The translations under genes were made by a program, and so were the position numbers. This document shows positions 1-8,596 of a DNA stretch of 64,000 bases, piece after piece. Where the stretch lies: contig UCEZ01000039.1 in assembly GCA_900471525.1 (NCBI GenBank), positions 1-64,000 of the forward strand. Reading direction: 5' to 3'. Every line of letters begins with the position of its first letter. Positions within the stretch are counted from its first letter, which is position 1. Source of the DNA: Hyphomicrobiales bacterium (GTDB lineage Bacteria; Pseudomonadota; Alphaproteobacteria; Rhizobiales; Rhizobiaceae). The notes below the pieces were generated by a model. The model was not told where the DNA came from and searched no databases. It worked only from the letters and a program-made list of their open reading frames with translations.

Positions 1-90
1 GAACCTGTCGATACCCACCGCGAGTACCAGCTTCATCATGTGGTCCACGCTGATGAACGGGACGACATTCAGTTTCGGATCGACGGTCAT
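1..90 (-). CDS. Ornithine cyclodeaminase family protein, N-terminal fragment (runs off window)
   Basis: Thirty codons are present; the gene continues past the left edge. The start ATG (complement of 88-90) follows a strong ribosome site (GGAGGAG). The N-terminus MTVDPKLNVVPFISVDHMMK followed by a Leu-Val-rich stretch matches, from memory, the start of the ornithine cyclodeaminase/mu-crystallin family, which converts L-ornithine to L-proline and ammonia using NAD. It is the last visible gene of the minus-strand operon that starts at 6332, where an opine dehydrogenase would release a basic amino acid upstream of it. The family call rests on the N-terminus only. Confidence 0.7.
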   Translation of the reverse strand, partial: MTVDPKLNVVPFISVDHMMKLVLAVGIDRF

Positions 91-139
91 TTCTCCTCCG
101 GGTTTCTCAAGAGTCAAATCAGGTGGCGCGCGCGGTGCT

Positions 140-949
140 TCAGCCTTGGCTGAATCGGGAGATGAACTGATCGAAGCGTTCGTTCACGCCGCCTCCGAAC
201 AGTTGTTGCGGCGATCCTTCAGCCTCGATCCGCCCCTTCTCCAGAAACAAAATCCGGCTCGATACATCACGAGCAAAAGCCATTTCATGGGTGACGATCA
301 GCATGGTGCGGCCTTCTGCCGCCAGATCCCGCATGACTTTAAGGACTTCGCCAACCAGTTCGGGATCGAGTGCGGATGTCGGTTCGTCGAAGAGAAGAAC
401 ACGCGGCTTCATAACCAAGGCCCGAGCAATGGCGGCGCGCTGCTGCTGGCCGCCCGAAAGCTGCGCCGGATAGGCGTTGGCTCGCTCTAGGAGCCCCACG
501 CGCTTCAAAACCGTCTCGGCCTCGTCTCGCACCTCAGCGCGGCCTCGGCGCTGCACGTGGACAGGTGCCTCCATAAGATTGTCGAGAACCGACATGTGGC
601 TCCAGAGGCAGAAGTTTTGAAAAACCATAGCCACTTGTGTCCGAAGACGATCAATCTGCTTGCGGTCGGCTATACGGAGATTCGCGTCACCCGGTCGAAG
701 CTTGACCTCTTCGCCAAAGATATGCAGTCGGCCGGCCGACGGAAGCTCCAGCAGGTTGAGACAACGCAGAAATGTGGACTTGCCTGAACCCGATGCACCA
801 AGAATTGCAACCACCTCCCCGTCATTGGCGTGGAAGTCGATCCCCTTCAAGACCTCAAGGCCACCATAGTGCTTGTGAAGATCTGCAGTCGAAATAGCCG
901 GGATAGCTTCGGTTGTATCAGCAATAGCTAAGCGAGAGGAGGAAGCCAT
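140..949 (-). CDS. Amino-acid ABC transporter ATP-binding protein (HisP/OccP type)
   Basis: A 269-residue ATPase of the polar amino acid uptake family. It carries a Walker A motif GASGSGKST, the Q-loop region MVFQNF, the signature LSGGQQQR, a Walker B motif LLFDEPTSALDPE and the switch histidine in VTHEM. I chose the start at 949 because CGGAG lies six bases upstream and the protein then begins with MASSSRL; a longer in-frame start at 1003 would overlap the permease gene. It energises the two permeases encoded just upstream, and cytoplasmic location at the membrane is expected. The substrate is inferred to be a basic amino acid or an opine from the neighbouring oxidase and cyclodeaminase genes. 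Confidence 0.9.
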   Translation of the reverse strand: MASSSRLAIADTTEAIPAISTADLHKHYGGLEVLKGIDFHANDGEVVAILGASGSGKSTFLRCLNLLELPSAGRLHIFGEEVKLRPGDANLRIADRKQIDRLRTQVAMVFQNFCLWSHMSVLDNLMEAPVHVQRRGRAEVRDEAETVLKRVGLLERANAYPAQLSGGQQQRAAIARALVMKPRVLLFDEPTSALDPELVGEVLKVMRDLAAEGRTMLIVTHEMAFARDVSSRILFLEKGRIEAEGSPQQLFGGGVNERFDQFISRFSQG

Positions 950-980
950 GGGAATCTCCGATGTGGCGCGACGTTTGGCG

Positions 981-1673
981 CTAAGATGGTTTGTGGTGTG
1001 CATGGAGCCGTCGTTCGGCCAGCGAAAGCGCTGAACTAAGGAGAAAGGTCAGCGTCAAATAGATCGCTCCCGTAACAACGAAGATTTCCAGCACGCGATA
1101 AGTCGAAGAAATCAGCTTGTAGGCGATGCCGGTTACTTCAGTCAGGGTGATGATGCTGGCCAGCGACGTTGCCTTGATCATCAGGATCGCTTCGCTGCCG
1201 TAGACAGGTAGACCCTGGCGTAGGGCAATCGGCCAGATGATCCGGCGACGAAGCATAAAACCCGACATGCCGCAGGCTCGCGCTGCTTCGACTTCACCAG
1301 CCGGAACGGCCTGGACAGCGCCGCGAATGATCTCGGCGGTGTAAGCGGATGTGTTGAGAGCCAGAGCCAGGATCGCACACCAATAGGGTTCTCGTAGGAA
1401 AGGCCAAAGGAAGGACTGGCGCAATGGTGTGATCTGTCCAAGTCCGTAGTAGATCAGGAAAATCTGCACGAGCAGCGGCGTCCCACGGAACAATTCAACA
1501 TGCGCGCGCGCCACCCATCTTAGCGGCGGAAACGGGCTGCCCACTGCGGCGGCCACCAGCACGGCCAAAACGAAGCCGACCGAAAGTGACAGCGCCGCAA
1601 GCTGCAGGGTGAGCGGCAAACCCGACAAGAGTTGATGGAAGACATCCAGAAGAAAAGGCCAATCCATGATCAA
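981..1673 (-). CDS. Amino-acid ABC transporter permease (HisM/OccM type)
   Basis: A 230-residue inner-membrane permease of the HisMQ family with about five hydrophobic segments. The cytoplasmic EAA loop is visible as VEAARACGMSGF around residues 137-148. Its start codon overlaps the end of the next permease gene by four bases, so the two are translationally coupled and probably form the heterodimeric channel of the importer. The C-terminal RRLHAHHKPS tail is short and charged. It belongs to the opine-like uptake operon. Confidence 0.9.
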   Translation of the reverse strand: MIMDWPFLLDVFHQLLSGLPLTLQLAALSLSVGFVLAVLVAAAVGSPFPPLRWVARAHVELFRGTPLLVQIFLIYYGLGQITPLRQSFLWPFLREPYWCAILALALNTSAYTAEIIRGAVQAVPAGEVEAARACGMSGFMLRRRIIWPIALRQGLPVYGSEAILMIKATSLASIITLTEVTGIAYKLISSTYRVLEIFVVTGAIYLTLTFLLSSALSLAERRLHAHHKPS

Positions 1674-2383
1674 CGCCTCCAGGGTTTGGCGAGGTGGTTT
1701 TCCATCCGCGTAAGAATAAGTCCTGTGATCCGTCCGATAATCAGGAACATCACGGCGGCGGCGCCATAAAACAGAAGCGGCTGACGGGTCGAGCCCGCGG
1801 CGGTTCCGGCTTGGCGCAGCAACTCGGTCAATCCGATCACCGACAAAAGCGACGTTTCCTTCAGCACCGACTGCCAGATATTCCCGAGTGCGGGCAACGC
1901 GACACGGAGAGTTTGGGGAGCAATGATCCGCCGCAACAACAGAAGCTTCGACATACCGCAGGCGGTCCCTGCTTCAATCTGTCCGCGATCCAACCGTAGG
2001 AACGCTGACCGGAAGGCTTCCGTTTGGTAGGCACCAGAGACGACGCCCACAGCGATCACACCGATCGCAAACGCCGGCAACGAATAGAAACCGGGAAAGC
2101 CACCGGAGTTCATCGCGTTTGTAAGGACGACGCTTCCGCCAAAGTAGAAGAGATAGACGACCAGAATCTCCGGGACCCCACGAAAGACCGTCGTGTAAAA
2201 ATGGCCAATCGTGCGCAAGACGCCCGCTCGTGCGAGCTTCAGGCTTGCGCCGCAAATTCCAAGCAGGCTCCCAAGAAAAAAGCCGCAGCTCGCAGCGGCC
2301 AGAGTTACCCCTGCCGCTTTGAGCAGGGGCCCCCCCCAGCCCTGCGATCCGAAGCCCAACAATTCTATGATACCCAGATTCAT
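1670..2383 (-). CDS. Amino-acid ABC transporter permease (HisQ/OccQ type)
   Basis: A 237-residue membrane permease of the HisMQ family, paralogous to its downstream neighbour, with the EAA-loop sequence IEAGTACGMSKLLLLRRII. It overlaps the DadA-like oxidase gene at its start and the second permease gene at its end, each by four bases. The two permeases, the ATPase at 140-949 and the binding protein at 5484-6332 complete one importer, although the oxidase genes separate the binding protein from the rest. This mixture of transport and oxidase genes resembles octopine and nopaline catabolic operons of Agrobacterium plasmids. Confidence 0.9.
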   Translation of the reverse strand: MNLGIIELLGFGSQGWGGPLLKAAGVTLAAASCGFFLGSLLGICGASLKLARAGVLRTIGHFYTTVFRGVPEILVVYLFYFGGSVVLTNAMNSGGFPGFYSLPAFAIGVIAVGVVSGAYQTEAFRSAFLRLDRGQIEAGTACGMSKLLLLRRIIAPQTLRVALPALGNIWQSVLKETSLLSVIGLTELLRQAGTAAGSTRQPLLFYGAAAVMFLIIGRITGLILTRMENHLAKPWRR

Positions 2384-3543
2384 TGTAAGGCCTCATCGAC
2401 TAGCTTTGGTTGGGGCGCGAAACGGTCCACGGAAAAGGGTGCAAGCCTGGGGTCGACGAGCCCGTCGATCAGCGATTGGGCGACGATTTCGCCCACCGCC
2501 GGTGCAAGCTGAAAGCCGTGACCGCAAAAGCCGAACACATGCCACAGGCCGTGATGCTGGGCACTCGGGCTGATGATCGGAATTCCGTCCGGCGTCGCAC
2601 CTTCCAATCCGGTCCAAGTCCGAAGAATTGGCACTCCCGCCAGTGCCGGAAAGGCCGAAACAGTTGCGGCGGCGCTTGACGCCATGCGGTCCATCACGGT
2701 GAAGGAAGTGCCCTCCTCCAAGCAGGGTTTGCCCGAGATGCCTCCACCTATGACCAATGAGCCGACGACGCTCTGCTTGAAGGACAACGGCTGGTCTATG
2801 CCGATCACGACCGGTGTGACGAAGGGTTTTACCCGCGCCGTCACCATCATCGTCAGCGCCAGAACTTTAATTGGCAGAGTTTCTCCCAACCGCGCTGCGA
2901 CATCCGCTCCCCAAGCGCCGGCGCAATTGATAACCCGTTCCGCTTCGATCAACCCGGCGTCGGTGTCAGCACGCCAACTGCCCCCTGCTTTGGGCTTCAG
3001 CTCGCGCAAGACGCAGTGTTCGAGAATTCGCGCACCGGCCGCCTCGGCCGCATCGCGGAAGGCGCGAGCAGCATTGGCAGGATTAGCATGTCCATCGCGA
3101 CGCGATATGAGGCCACCAAGTGCTGAGTTCGCGAGGCCGGGCAGCAAGCGGTGCAGTTCTTCAGCATCGATTAATTCTTCCGAATAGATGCCACGCCGAA
3201 GCATGTCCTGATTTCGTGCGCGGGCCCATTCGAGTTCCGCTGTATCCATCGCGAGCGCGATCTGCGATGTCCCGAGGCGAACTTCGCAGGCTTCGGAGGT
3301 AGCCTCACCAACGAGATCTGCGAGATTATCCCACATCTCCATTGCTCGTAGCGACAGAGGGTATTCCCGCGCGTCGCGCATGAGAAGTCGCAGTCCGCCG
3401 GCGTTCACACCAGAGGCATGTCGCCCAGCGAGGTTCTTTTCTATCACGGTAACCTGCCAGCCTGTGCGAGCAAGGAACATCGCGATCGCGCAGCCCTGTA
3501 GGCCTCCGCCAATGATCAAGACATCATCGCTGCGCCTATCCAT
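2380..3543 (-). CDS. FAD-dependent oxidoreductase, DadA/OoxB/HcnC-like subunit
   Basis: A 387-residue flavoprotein of the D-amino-acid oxidase (DAO) family. The dinucleotide fold is visible at the N-terminus as DVLIIGGGLQGCAIAMFLAR, and a C-terminal motif FGFCGHGFQLAP is typical of the family. The start at 3543 gives MDRRSDD after a GGAGG ribosome site and overlaps the preceding gene by eight bases. In octopine/nopaline oxidases and hydrogen cyanide synthase this subunit forms a complex with a BFD-containing flavoprotein and a small [2Fe-2S] protein, both encoded immediately upstream here. The likely reaction is oxidative cleavage of an imino-linked opine or a secondary amine; the substrate cannot be read from the sequence. 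Confidence 0.85.
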   Translation of the reverse strand: MDRRSDDVLIIGGGLQGCAIAMFLARTGWQVTVIEKNLAGRHASGVNAGGLRLLMRDAREYPLSLRAMEMWDNLADLVGEATSEACEVRLGTSQIALAMDTAELEWARARNQDMLRRGIYSEELIDAEELHRLLPGLANSALGGLISRRDGHANPANAARAFRDAAEAAGARILEHCVLRELKPKAGGSWRADTDAGLIEAERVINCAGAWGADVAARLGETLPIKVLALTMMVTARVKPFVTPVVIGIDQPLSFKQSVVGSLVIGGGISGKPCLEEGTSFTVMDRMASSAAATVSAFPALAGVPILRTWTGLEGATPDGIPIISPSAQHHGLWHVFGFCGHGFQLAPAVGEIVAQSLIDGLVDPRLAPFSVDRFAPQPKLVDEALQ

Positions 3544-5083
3544 TGGTGTCGCCTCCCAAGGCAGCTTCAGGTTTGTCCTCCAACGACACAACTTCTGCCA
3601 ATTCAGGATCAAGGCCAGATAGCTTGGCAAGCGCCCCTAGCGGTAGAGGTCGCAGCGGGGGACGCGCACGAAAGGGAGCAGGAGACGCTGGCGTTCGCGT
3701 GGCTGCCTCCCCAAGAAGACGGGCTAAGGTGACGGCGCATGATCGACCCTGGCAAGGACCCATGCCACAGCGTGTTACCCCCCGGATCAGGTTCATGTCG
3801 GTGGCACCCCCATGAATGCTGGTCCGCAACGAACCGGCGGTGATCTCTTCACAACGGCAGACGATCGTCGTGTCATCGGGCAGTTGTGCAGCGAGACCGA
3901 GCGGGAAGGCTGCATCAATGAAGGGGCGAGCGGCCATTGTACGCTGAACATCGGTCGCGGTTTGATCTGCAGCACCGACCGGTGGCCGAACGGATGCGCG
4001 GCCAAGTTCCGCCAGAATGGCTTTTGCTGCGTGGCGTCCATGCGCAACGGCGGCGTCCGCGCCACCAATTTGGCGTGCGTCGCCTGAGATGCGGATACGA
4101 CAAGGTCCGGACGTTAATGCCGGACCTGCCGCCATTTGTGCCTTACCGTCCTGCGATGTTTTCGGTCGCCAACTTGCGTCGGATTCCCGCCATTCCAATG
4201 CGAGGCCTGCACAATGGGCCAACTCGATGGCGGGGATAATGCCGTCATGCACGACAAGCAGATCGCAGGATAGCTCCATTCCCCTCCCCGCGACGGTTAA
4301 GCTGACGGTTTCGAGCCGATCCCGACCCTGCGCCTTAAGCTCGGTGACGCGGGACCGCATTGGAATGCCGGCCAATCGTAACCGGGCAAGCCAGCCCAGG
4401 CCCTTCAACAGCGCCGGAATCCCGGCCGGGCGGATGTGAGGGAGAGCGAAAATCTTGTCCCTAAATCGGTCTGTGCGGGCAATGAGTGCTGGCCGAACGC
4501 CGAGGCGTCGCAATTGGTCGGCGAGGAGGAAAATCAGGGGACCAGTGCCGGCCAGCACGATCTGGCCTTCAGGTTGCAGGCGTCCCGCTTTGATGAGCGT
4601 CTGCACTGCTCCGGCAGTCATCACGCCCGGCAAGGTCCAGCCCGGAAACGGCGTGGGCCGCTCCATTGCGCCGTTCGCAACAACAACATGCCGCGCGCGC
4701 AAGTAGCCTGCCATTTCGCCTTTGAGCCAGCCCACCGTACCGTCAGCGCGCAGATCCCAGACCGTGGTTTCTGGCCGATAGTCGATGCCAGCGGTAGCGC
4801 GGAATTGTTGGATCAACGTCCGCCCGGCATTGTAGGCTGAACCCAGAGCAGCGAGAAGGCTGTCAGTGCTTGGGCGTGCCTCAAGGTTGGATTGGAGCGC
4901 TCGGAAAATCTGACCGCCGGGTGTGGGCTGTAAGTCGAGCACGATAACCTGACATCCCGCCGAGGCGAGTTCGATGGCGGCGGACATACCAGCCGGACCT
5001 GCCCCGATAACGATAACATCGGCGTCGACTGCGAGCGCATCTTGCCTTTCTCCGGAAAGCATCGGCTTCGTCGGGATGTTCAT
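3536..5083 (-). CDS. NAD(P)/FAD-dependent oxidoreductase with BFD-like iron-sulfur domain, OoxA/HcnB-like
   Basis: A 515-residue protein with an FAD-binding motif VIGAGPAGMSAAIELA near residue 25 and a second glycine-rich segment VLAGTGPL in the middle. A C-terminal BFD-like [2Fe-2S] domain has its cysteines in CRCEE and CGMGPCQGRSC. The start at 5083 (MNIPTK) overlaps the upstream [2Fe-2S] gene by four bases; a longer open frame upstream reads through that gene and is not used. It is the large electron-transfer subunit of the three-part dehydrogenase. The same architecture occurs in octopine oxidase A, HcnB and amine or hydroxyproline dehydrogenases, so naming a substrate would be inference. 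Confidence 0.85.
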   Translation of the reverse strand: MNIPTKPMLSGERQDALAVDADVIVIGAGPAGMSAAIELASAGCQVIVLDLQPTPGGQIFRALQSNLEARPSTDSLLAALGSAYNAGRTLIQQFRATAGIDYRPETTVWDLRADGTVGWLKGEMAGYLRARHVVVANGAMERPTPFPGWTLPGVMTAGAVQTLIKAGRLQPEGQIVLAGTGPLIFLLADQLRRLGVRPALIARTDRFRDKIFALPHIRPAGIPALLKGLGWLARLRLAGIPMRSRVTELKAQGRDRLETVSLTVAGRGMELSCDLLVVHDGIIPAIELAHCAGLALEWRESDASWRPKTSQDGKAQMAAGPALTSGPCRIRISGDARQIGGADAAVAHGRHAAKAILAELGRASVRPPVGAADQTATDVQRTMAARPFIDAAFPLGLAAQLPDDTTIVCRCEEITAGSLRTSIHGGATDMNLIRGVTRCGMGPCQGRSCAVTLARLLGEAATRTPASPAPFRARPPLRPLPLGALAKLSGLDPELAEVVSLEDKPEAALGGDTNG

Positions 5084-5385
5084 TGTGTTTGCCCCCCGAC
5101 AATGGCCGCAGGCCCTTCTTGAGTCCGCACCCTCATGCCGTCGCAGACCTGAGACAGGCAGGCCTGACGGCTTCCGACGCCATCGATCTCGATCAGGCAG
5201 TCGAAGCAATGGCCGATCATGCAGAAGGGTAGCCTCGGGGAACTGGTGACCGGCGTGGTGCGGAAATAGGGAGCCGCCGCCCTCATAAGACACGCAGCAA
5301 TGGTCTCCCCTGCGCGCGCCGGGATGGGTCTACCATCGAGAAAAATAGTGATCGTTGCCTCGGCCGACCCGATGGGCGTAAACAT
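5080..5385 (-). CDS. Small [2Fe-2S] ferredoxin-like subunit, HcnA-like
   Basis: A 101-residue protein of the Fer2_4 type. It begins MFTPIGSAEATITIFLDGR and has cysteines arranged as FCMIGHCFDC and then a later C in RQACLSQVC, the pattern of a plant-type [2Fe-2S] cluster. The chosen start at 5385 fits family length; the open frame extends to 5517 but that part overlaps only intergenic sequence. It is the gamma subunit of the three-part dehydrogenase and overlaps the next gene by four bases. Confidence 0.85.
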   Translation of the reverse strand: MFTPIGSAEATITIFLDGRPIPARAGETIAACLMRAAAPYFRTTPVTSSPRLPFCMIGHCFDCLIEIDGVGSRQACLSQVCDGMRVRTQEGPAAIVGGQTQ

Positions 5386-5483
5386 GCCAGCACCTGTTCT
5401 AGTGGAATTTTCTGAGAACGTCTTGGGACGCTCATCGAGTGGCGATAATCCCCTCCTGCCAAACAGGAGGGGATTGGAACCGA

Positions 5484-6332
5484 CTAGTCGTGGATGGAGA
5501 TATCCACCCCGAACCACTTCTCGGTCAGGGCTTTGTTGGTGCCGTCCTTGTCGATGGCCGCAATAGCCGCGTCAAAGGCTGCCCGCAGCGCATCATCACC
5601 AGGGCGTAAGGCAACGTTCGTCGTGCCGAGGCCGAGCACGCCGCCGGCAAAAGTCGGGCCAGCGAAGACGAGAGAGCCCTTCGGGTTGGCATCGATAACG
5701 GCCTTGAAGGCCGTGACGTTGGCAACGGCCAAATCAATGCGTCCGGCCGTCAATTCCAGTCCCAACTGTTCGAATGATGGATATTCACGGATATCCATCC
5801 CTTTGAGATATTGGCCAACGAAGGTTGCTGCTGTCGAACCGGTTTGGACACCGATTGTTTTTCCGGCAAGCTTTGCCTTCAGCGCTTTGATGGCAGCCTC
5901 GGATTCCTTAGGCGAATTTGCTAGATCGAAGGACTGACCTGCATCCGGCAGATCTTTCAGCGTATTATCCCCCGTGGTCAGGAACCCGTTCGGCGCCTTC
6001 GCATAGGGCTTGGAGAAAGCGACGACCTTCTTGCGCTCCTCGGTCACGCCCATTGAAGCGATGATTGCGTCGTACTTTCCGACAGTGAGGCCCGGAATGA
6101 TGCCGTTCCACTCCTGAGCGATGACGTCACATTTTACCTTCATCCGCTCACAGAGGACCTTGGTCAGGTCTATTTCGTAGCCGCCGAGAGTTCCGTCAGC
6201 ATTGGAGAAGTTCCAGGGGGGATATGCACCCTCGGTGGCAATCGTGATGTGATCCGGTACATCCTGGGCGGTTGCCGCGCCGACAAGAAGCGGCGTCATG
6301 GCAAAGGCAAGCAGTATACTGCGTCTAAGCAT
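5484..6332 (-). CDS. Amino-acid ABC transporter substrate-binding protein (ArgT/OccT type)
   Basis: A 282-residue periplasmic binding protein, family SBP_bac_3. A signal peptide is clear: MLRRSILLAFAMTPLLVG followed by an AATAQD cleavage region. The mature start VPDHITIATEGAYPPWNF is diagnostic of lysine/arginine/ornithine and opine binding proteins. It is the first gene of the operon read toward position 1, about 100 bp before the [2Fe-2S] gene, and faces a divergent LysR gene. The gap at 5386-5483 contains an inverted repeat (CCCCTCCTG, then CAGGAGGGG, about 5451-5473) that could act as a processing or attenuation hairpin raising binding-protein mRNA level. Confidence 0.9.
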   Translation of the reverse strand: MLRRSILLAFAMTPLLVGAATAQDVPDHITIATEGAYPPWNFSNADGTLGGYEIDLTKVLCERMKVKCDVIAQEWNGIIPGLTVGKYDAIIASMGVTEERKKVVAFSKPYAKAPNGFLTTGDNTLKDLPDAGQSFDLANSPKESEAAIKALKAKLAGKTIGVQTGSTAATFVGQYLKGMDIREYPSFEQLGLELTAGRIDLAVANVTAFKAVIDANPKGSLVFAGPTFAGGVLGLGTTNVALRPGDDALRAAFDAAIAAIDKDGTNKALTEKWFGVDISIHD

Positions 6333-6427
6333 CTCTTCGTTCCCTTGTTTTATTGTTGCGGGCTTTCCTGTACCCGCCAACCAATATGCCATCGGGCCAA
6401 GGTTATTGGGATACAGTATCTGATTGA

Positions 6428-6456
6428 CCTTAGGCTAAGATAAACTTATGCTAAGG
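6428..6456. promoter_or_regulatory. 29-bp imperfect inverted repeat in the LysR/ABC divergent promoter
   Basis: Outer arms CCTTAG and CTAAGG are perfect mirrors, with inner TAAG and CTTA also mirrored. The repeat ends three bases before the LysR start codon at 6459 and about 96 bp from the divergent binding-protein start. A LysR dimer site here would allow autorepression and activation of the operon. It contains T-N11-A spacings as expected for the family. Function is inferred. Confidence 0.55.
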
Positions 6457-6458
6457 GC

Positions 6459-7352
6459 ATGACGTCAGCTCTAATCCCCGCGCTAAACTGGCTGCGCGTG
6501 TTCGAGGCCGCCGCACGGCACCAGAGCTTTGCCCGAGCCGGGAAAGAGTTGAACATGTCGGCCGCCGCAGTCAGCCAACAGGTTCTTGCCTTGGAGACTC
6601 ATTTTGGTCGCCCGCTGTTCGAACGCGCTGCCAATCGGATAAATTTGACGACTGAAGGAAGCGACTTCCTCCCTACGATCCAGGTTTCGCTCGGGGCGAT
6701 CGAGAGCAAGGCCGCAACTCTCTTCGCGCGGCAGCGCGTCGAACGGGTCACCCTGCTTGCCAGTCAATTGATGGCCATGAGTTGGCTCCCTCGCGTGCTA
6801 GCGGATTTTGAACGAGAGTGTCCGTCAATCCGGGTAGAACTTCTCATGGAGGGCACACAGCGGAAGGCAGACCCAGATTTGGCAATCCGTTTCGGGGAGG
6901 AGCCGCATCTGGTTCGCCACCCGACCTGGTTGATGGGGATGTCGCACGTCGTCATGTGTCGCAAGGAAGACCTTGCCAGACTAGACGATTTGGAAACTCT
7001 GTTTTCGTTTCGATTGTTTGACGTGGCTTCGCACGCAATGGGCTGGACCGCACTCGTGAATCATAACTTCGGGCCGATGCGGGGGCGAAATCTCCGACTT
7101 GAGACGGTCGATACCACTCCGCTAGCGCTGATAATGGTCAGCCAAGGACTAGGTCTAGCCATCGGTCATATCCCGGTATGTGGCCCGCTCGCTACTTCTC
7201 TAGGCTTGGAGACCTGTCCGCTCGTCCCAAAGACTCCCGGACCCGGGAACTATTATCTCGAGCAACCTGCAAACCGGCCCCAGCGCTCTGCCGTACTCCA
7301 ACTTGAACGCGCTCTTCAAGCCGCAGCCCAGAGATCATTGCGTGCTACGTGA
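6459..7352 (+). CDS. LysR-family transcriptional regulator (GcvA-like subgroup)
   Basis: A 297-residue protein with an N-terminal winged helix-turn-helix (residues about 5-65, LNWLRVFEAAARHQSFARAG, then SAAAVSQQVLALE) and a C-terminal effector-binding domain. The opening ALNWLRVFEAAARH is typical of the GcvA/AmpR subgroup rather than OccR. It is divergent from the opine-like operon with 126 bp between starts, so it most likely controls that operon in response to the imported compound. A 29-bp inverted repeat abuts its start codon. The C-terminus is rich in Gln/Ala. Confidence 0.88.
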   Translation: MTSALIPALNWLRVFEAAARHQSFARAGKELNMSAAAVSQQVLALETHFGRPLFERAANRINLTTEGSDFLPTIQVSLGAIESKAATLFARQRVERVTLLASQLMAMSWLPRVLADFERECPSIRVELLMEGTQRKADPDLAIRFGEEPHLVRHPTWLMGMSHVVMCRKEDLARLDDLETLFSFRLFDVASHAMGWTALVNHNFGPMRGRNLRLETVDTTPLALIMVSQGLGLAIGHIPVCGPLATSLGLETCPLVPKTPGPGNYYLEQPANRPQRSAVLQLERALQAAAQRSLRAT

Positions 7353-7480
7353 GGTTCAGATTCCGAGCTCGTACCAAAGGTCCATGCGAGGTCGGTGTGA
7401 TCAAATTCAACTGCTACGACTTGACCTAAACTCCTTTCCCAACTTCATCGCGCTACTTTGGGAACGGTCGTGGGCGAATG

Positions 7481-7759
7481 TCAGATCAGCTTGAGTTTCG
7501 TCGCGAGCGCGGTTGCCTGTGCGAGACTTCCGGCACCGAGGGCTTTGCGCGCATTGTTCAGGTGAAAGTTCACCACGGGCGAAGATCCTGTTCCTGTGGA
7601 GGGTGCGGGGTGGCGCATCGGCTCGCCGTCGTCACCGGGTTTCTTCACATTACTCCGCAGGTAGCGGCAGCGCCCGATCATCGATCCGTGTGCCGCGCCG
7701 AAGAGGTAGCACTGCGCCGTCTGATCCAACTCACGCGAGTTGAACGGGGATCCAATCCC
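7481..7759 (-). pseudogene. Decayed fragment ending in a LuxR-type helix-turn-helix C-terminus
   Basis: On the minus strand the last 30 codons read VVNFHLNNARKALGAGSLAQ and end ATALATKLKLI, which matches the recognition-helix end of autoinducer-type LuxR regulators. No complete LuxR gene precedes it. The frame upstream (GSPFNSRELDQTAQCYLF and on) is unrelated and has no recognised family. This looks like a recombination joint leaving a gene tail directly downstream of the SDR gene. The stretch 7353-7480 after the LysR gene holds nothing I can identify. Confidence 0.5.
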
Positions 7760-7760
7760 G

Positions 7761-8528
7761 TTAATCGGCGGTCCAGCCCCCGTCTAGCATCAGTGCTGAT
7801 CCCGTCATCAACCCGGAGGCGTCACTGGCGAGAAATAGGATCGCACCCATCAGATCTTCCAGCGTGCCAAGACGTCCGAGCTTGATGCGCGAGAGCACGT
7901 CGGCCTTGAACGCCGGGTCGTCGAAGAATGGCTTCGTCATGGGTGTTTCAATAAATGTCGGGCAGAGCGTGTTGACCCGGATCTGATGCTGCGCGAGTTC
8001 CAATGCCATGCAGCGGCTGAAGCCCTCCATCGCCCATTTTGTCGCACAGTAGAGTGATCGCCCTGCACTACCGACATGACCCATCTGCGACGACATGTTG
8101 ATAATCGATCCGGCAATCCCGGCCTGGATCATGCTTTTTGAAACCGCCTGCGCTGCGAAGAACGCAGCACGCACGTTGAGGGCCATCATGACGTCGAAGT
8201 TGTTGCGGGTGACTTCGACGAACGGGCCAGGCCTGTTGGTCCCAGCGTTGTTTACGAAGACGTGGAACGGCTCGGCAGCTTCTATCGCCGCTGCAAATGC
8301 AATATCCGTCACATCGATAATCATGCAACTGACGGAGTGGCCGCTCTCGCGCATCGTGGCTGCAAGCGCCTCGACTTCGTCGCTGTCTCGATCGCAAAGC
8401 GTGACATGTGCGCCGGCCGCGGCAAGCGCCGTCGCAGCGCTCATGCCGAGACCACGGCCGGCACCTGTCACGAGCGCGCGGCGACCATCGAGCCGAAGCG
8501 AGGGCATTACGGGCAACATCATCGTCAT
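7761..8528 (-). CDS. Short-chain dehydrogenase/reductase (SDR)
   Basis: A 255-residue classical SDR. It shows the NAD(P)-binding motif TGAGRGLG near residue 21, NNAG around residue 92, the catalytic serine in INMSSQMG and the catalytic YCATKWA (Tyr-x3-Lys). An aspartate in LCDRD after the second beta strand suggests NAD preference. The start at 8528 has AGGAAAG upstream. It is the last gene of a minus-strand operon (hydrolase, dioxygenase, HisD-like, SDR), so it probably oxidises an alcohol intermediate of the same pathway; the substrate is unknown. Confidence 0.88.
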   Translation of the reverse strand: MTMMLPVMPSLRLDGRRALVTGAGRGLGMSAATALAAAGAHVTLCDRDSDEVEALAATMRESGHSVSCMIIDVTDIAFAAAIEAAEPFHVFVNNAGTNRPGPFVEVTRNNFDVMMALNVRAAFFAAQAVSKSMIQAGIAGSIINMSSQMGHVGSAGRSLYCATKWAMEGFSRCMALELAQHQIRVNTLCPTFIETPMTKPFFDDPAFKADVLSRIKLGRLGTLEDLMGAILFLASDASGLMTGSALMLDGGWTAD

Positions 8529-8596
8529 AGGACTTTCCTTTTCTGCACCATTGGCTTCGGATCGAAGGCAGCGACACGTACTGCCTTACCCGGCGT

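Noticed and set aside
5386-5517. N-terminal extension of the [2Fe-2S] subunit
   Set aside because: The longer frame starts within intergenic sequence including an inverted repeat, and family members begin near the internal ATG at 5385.
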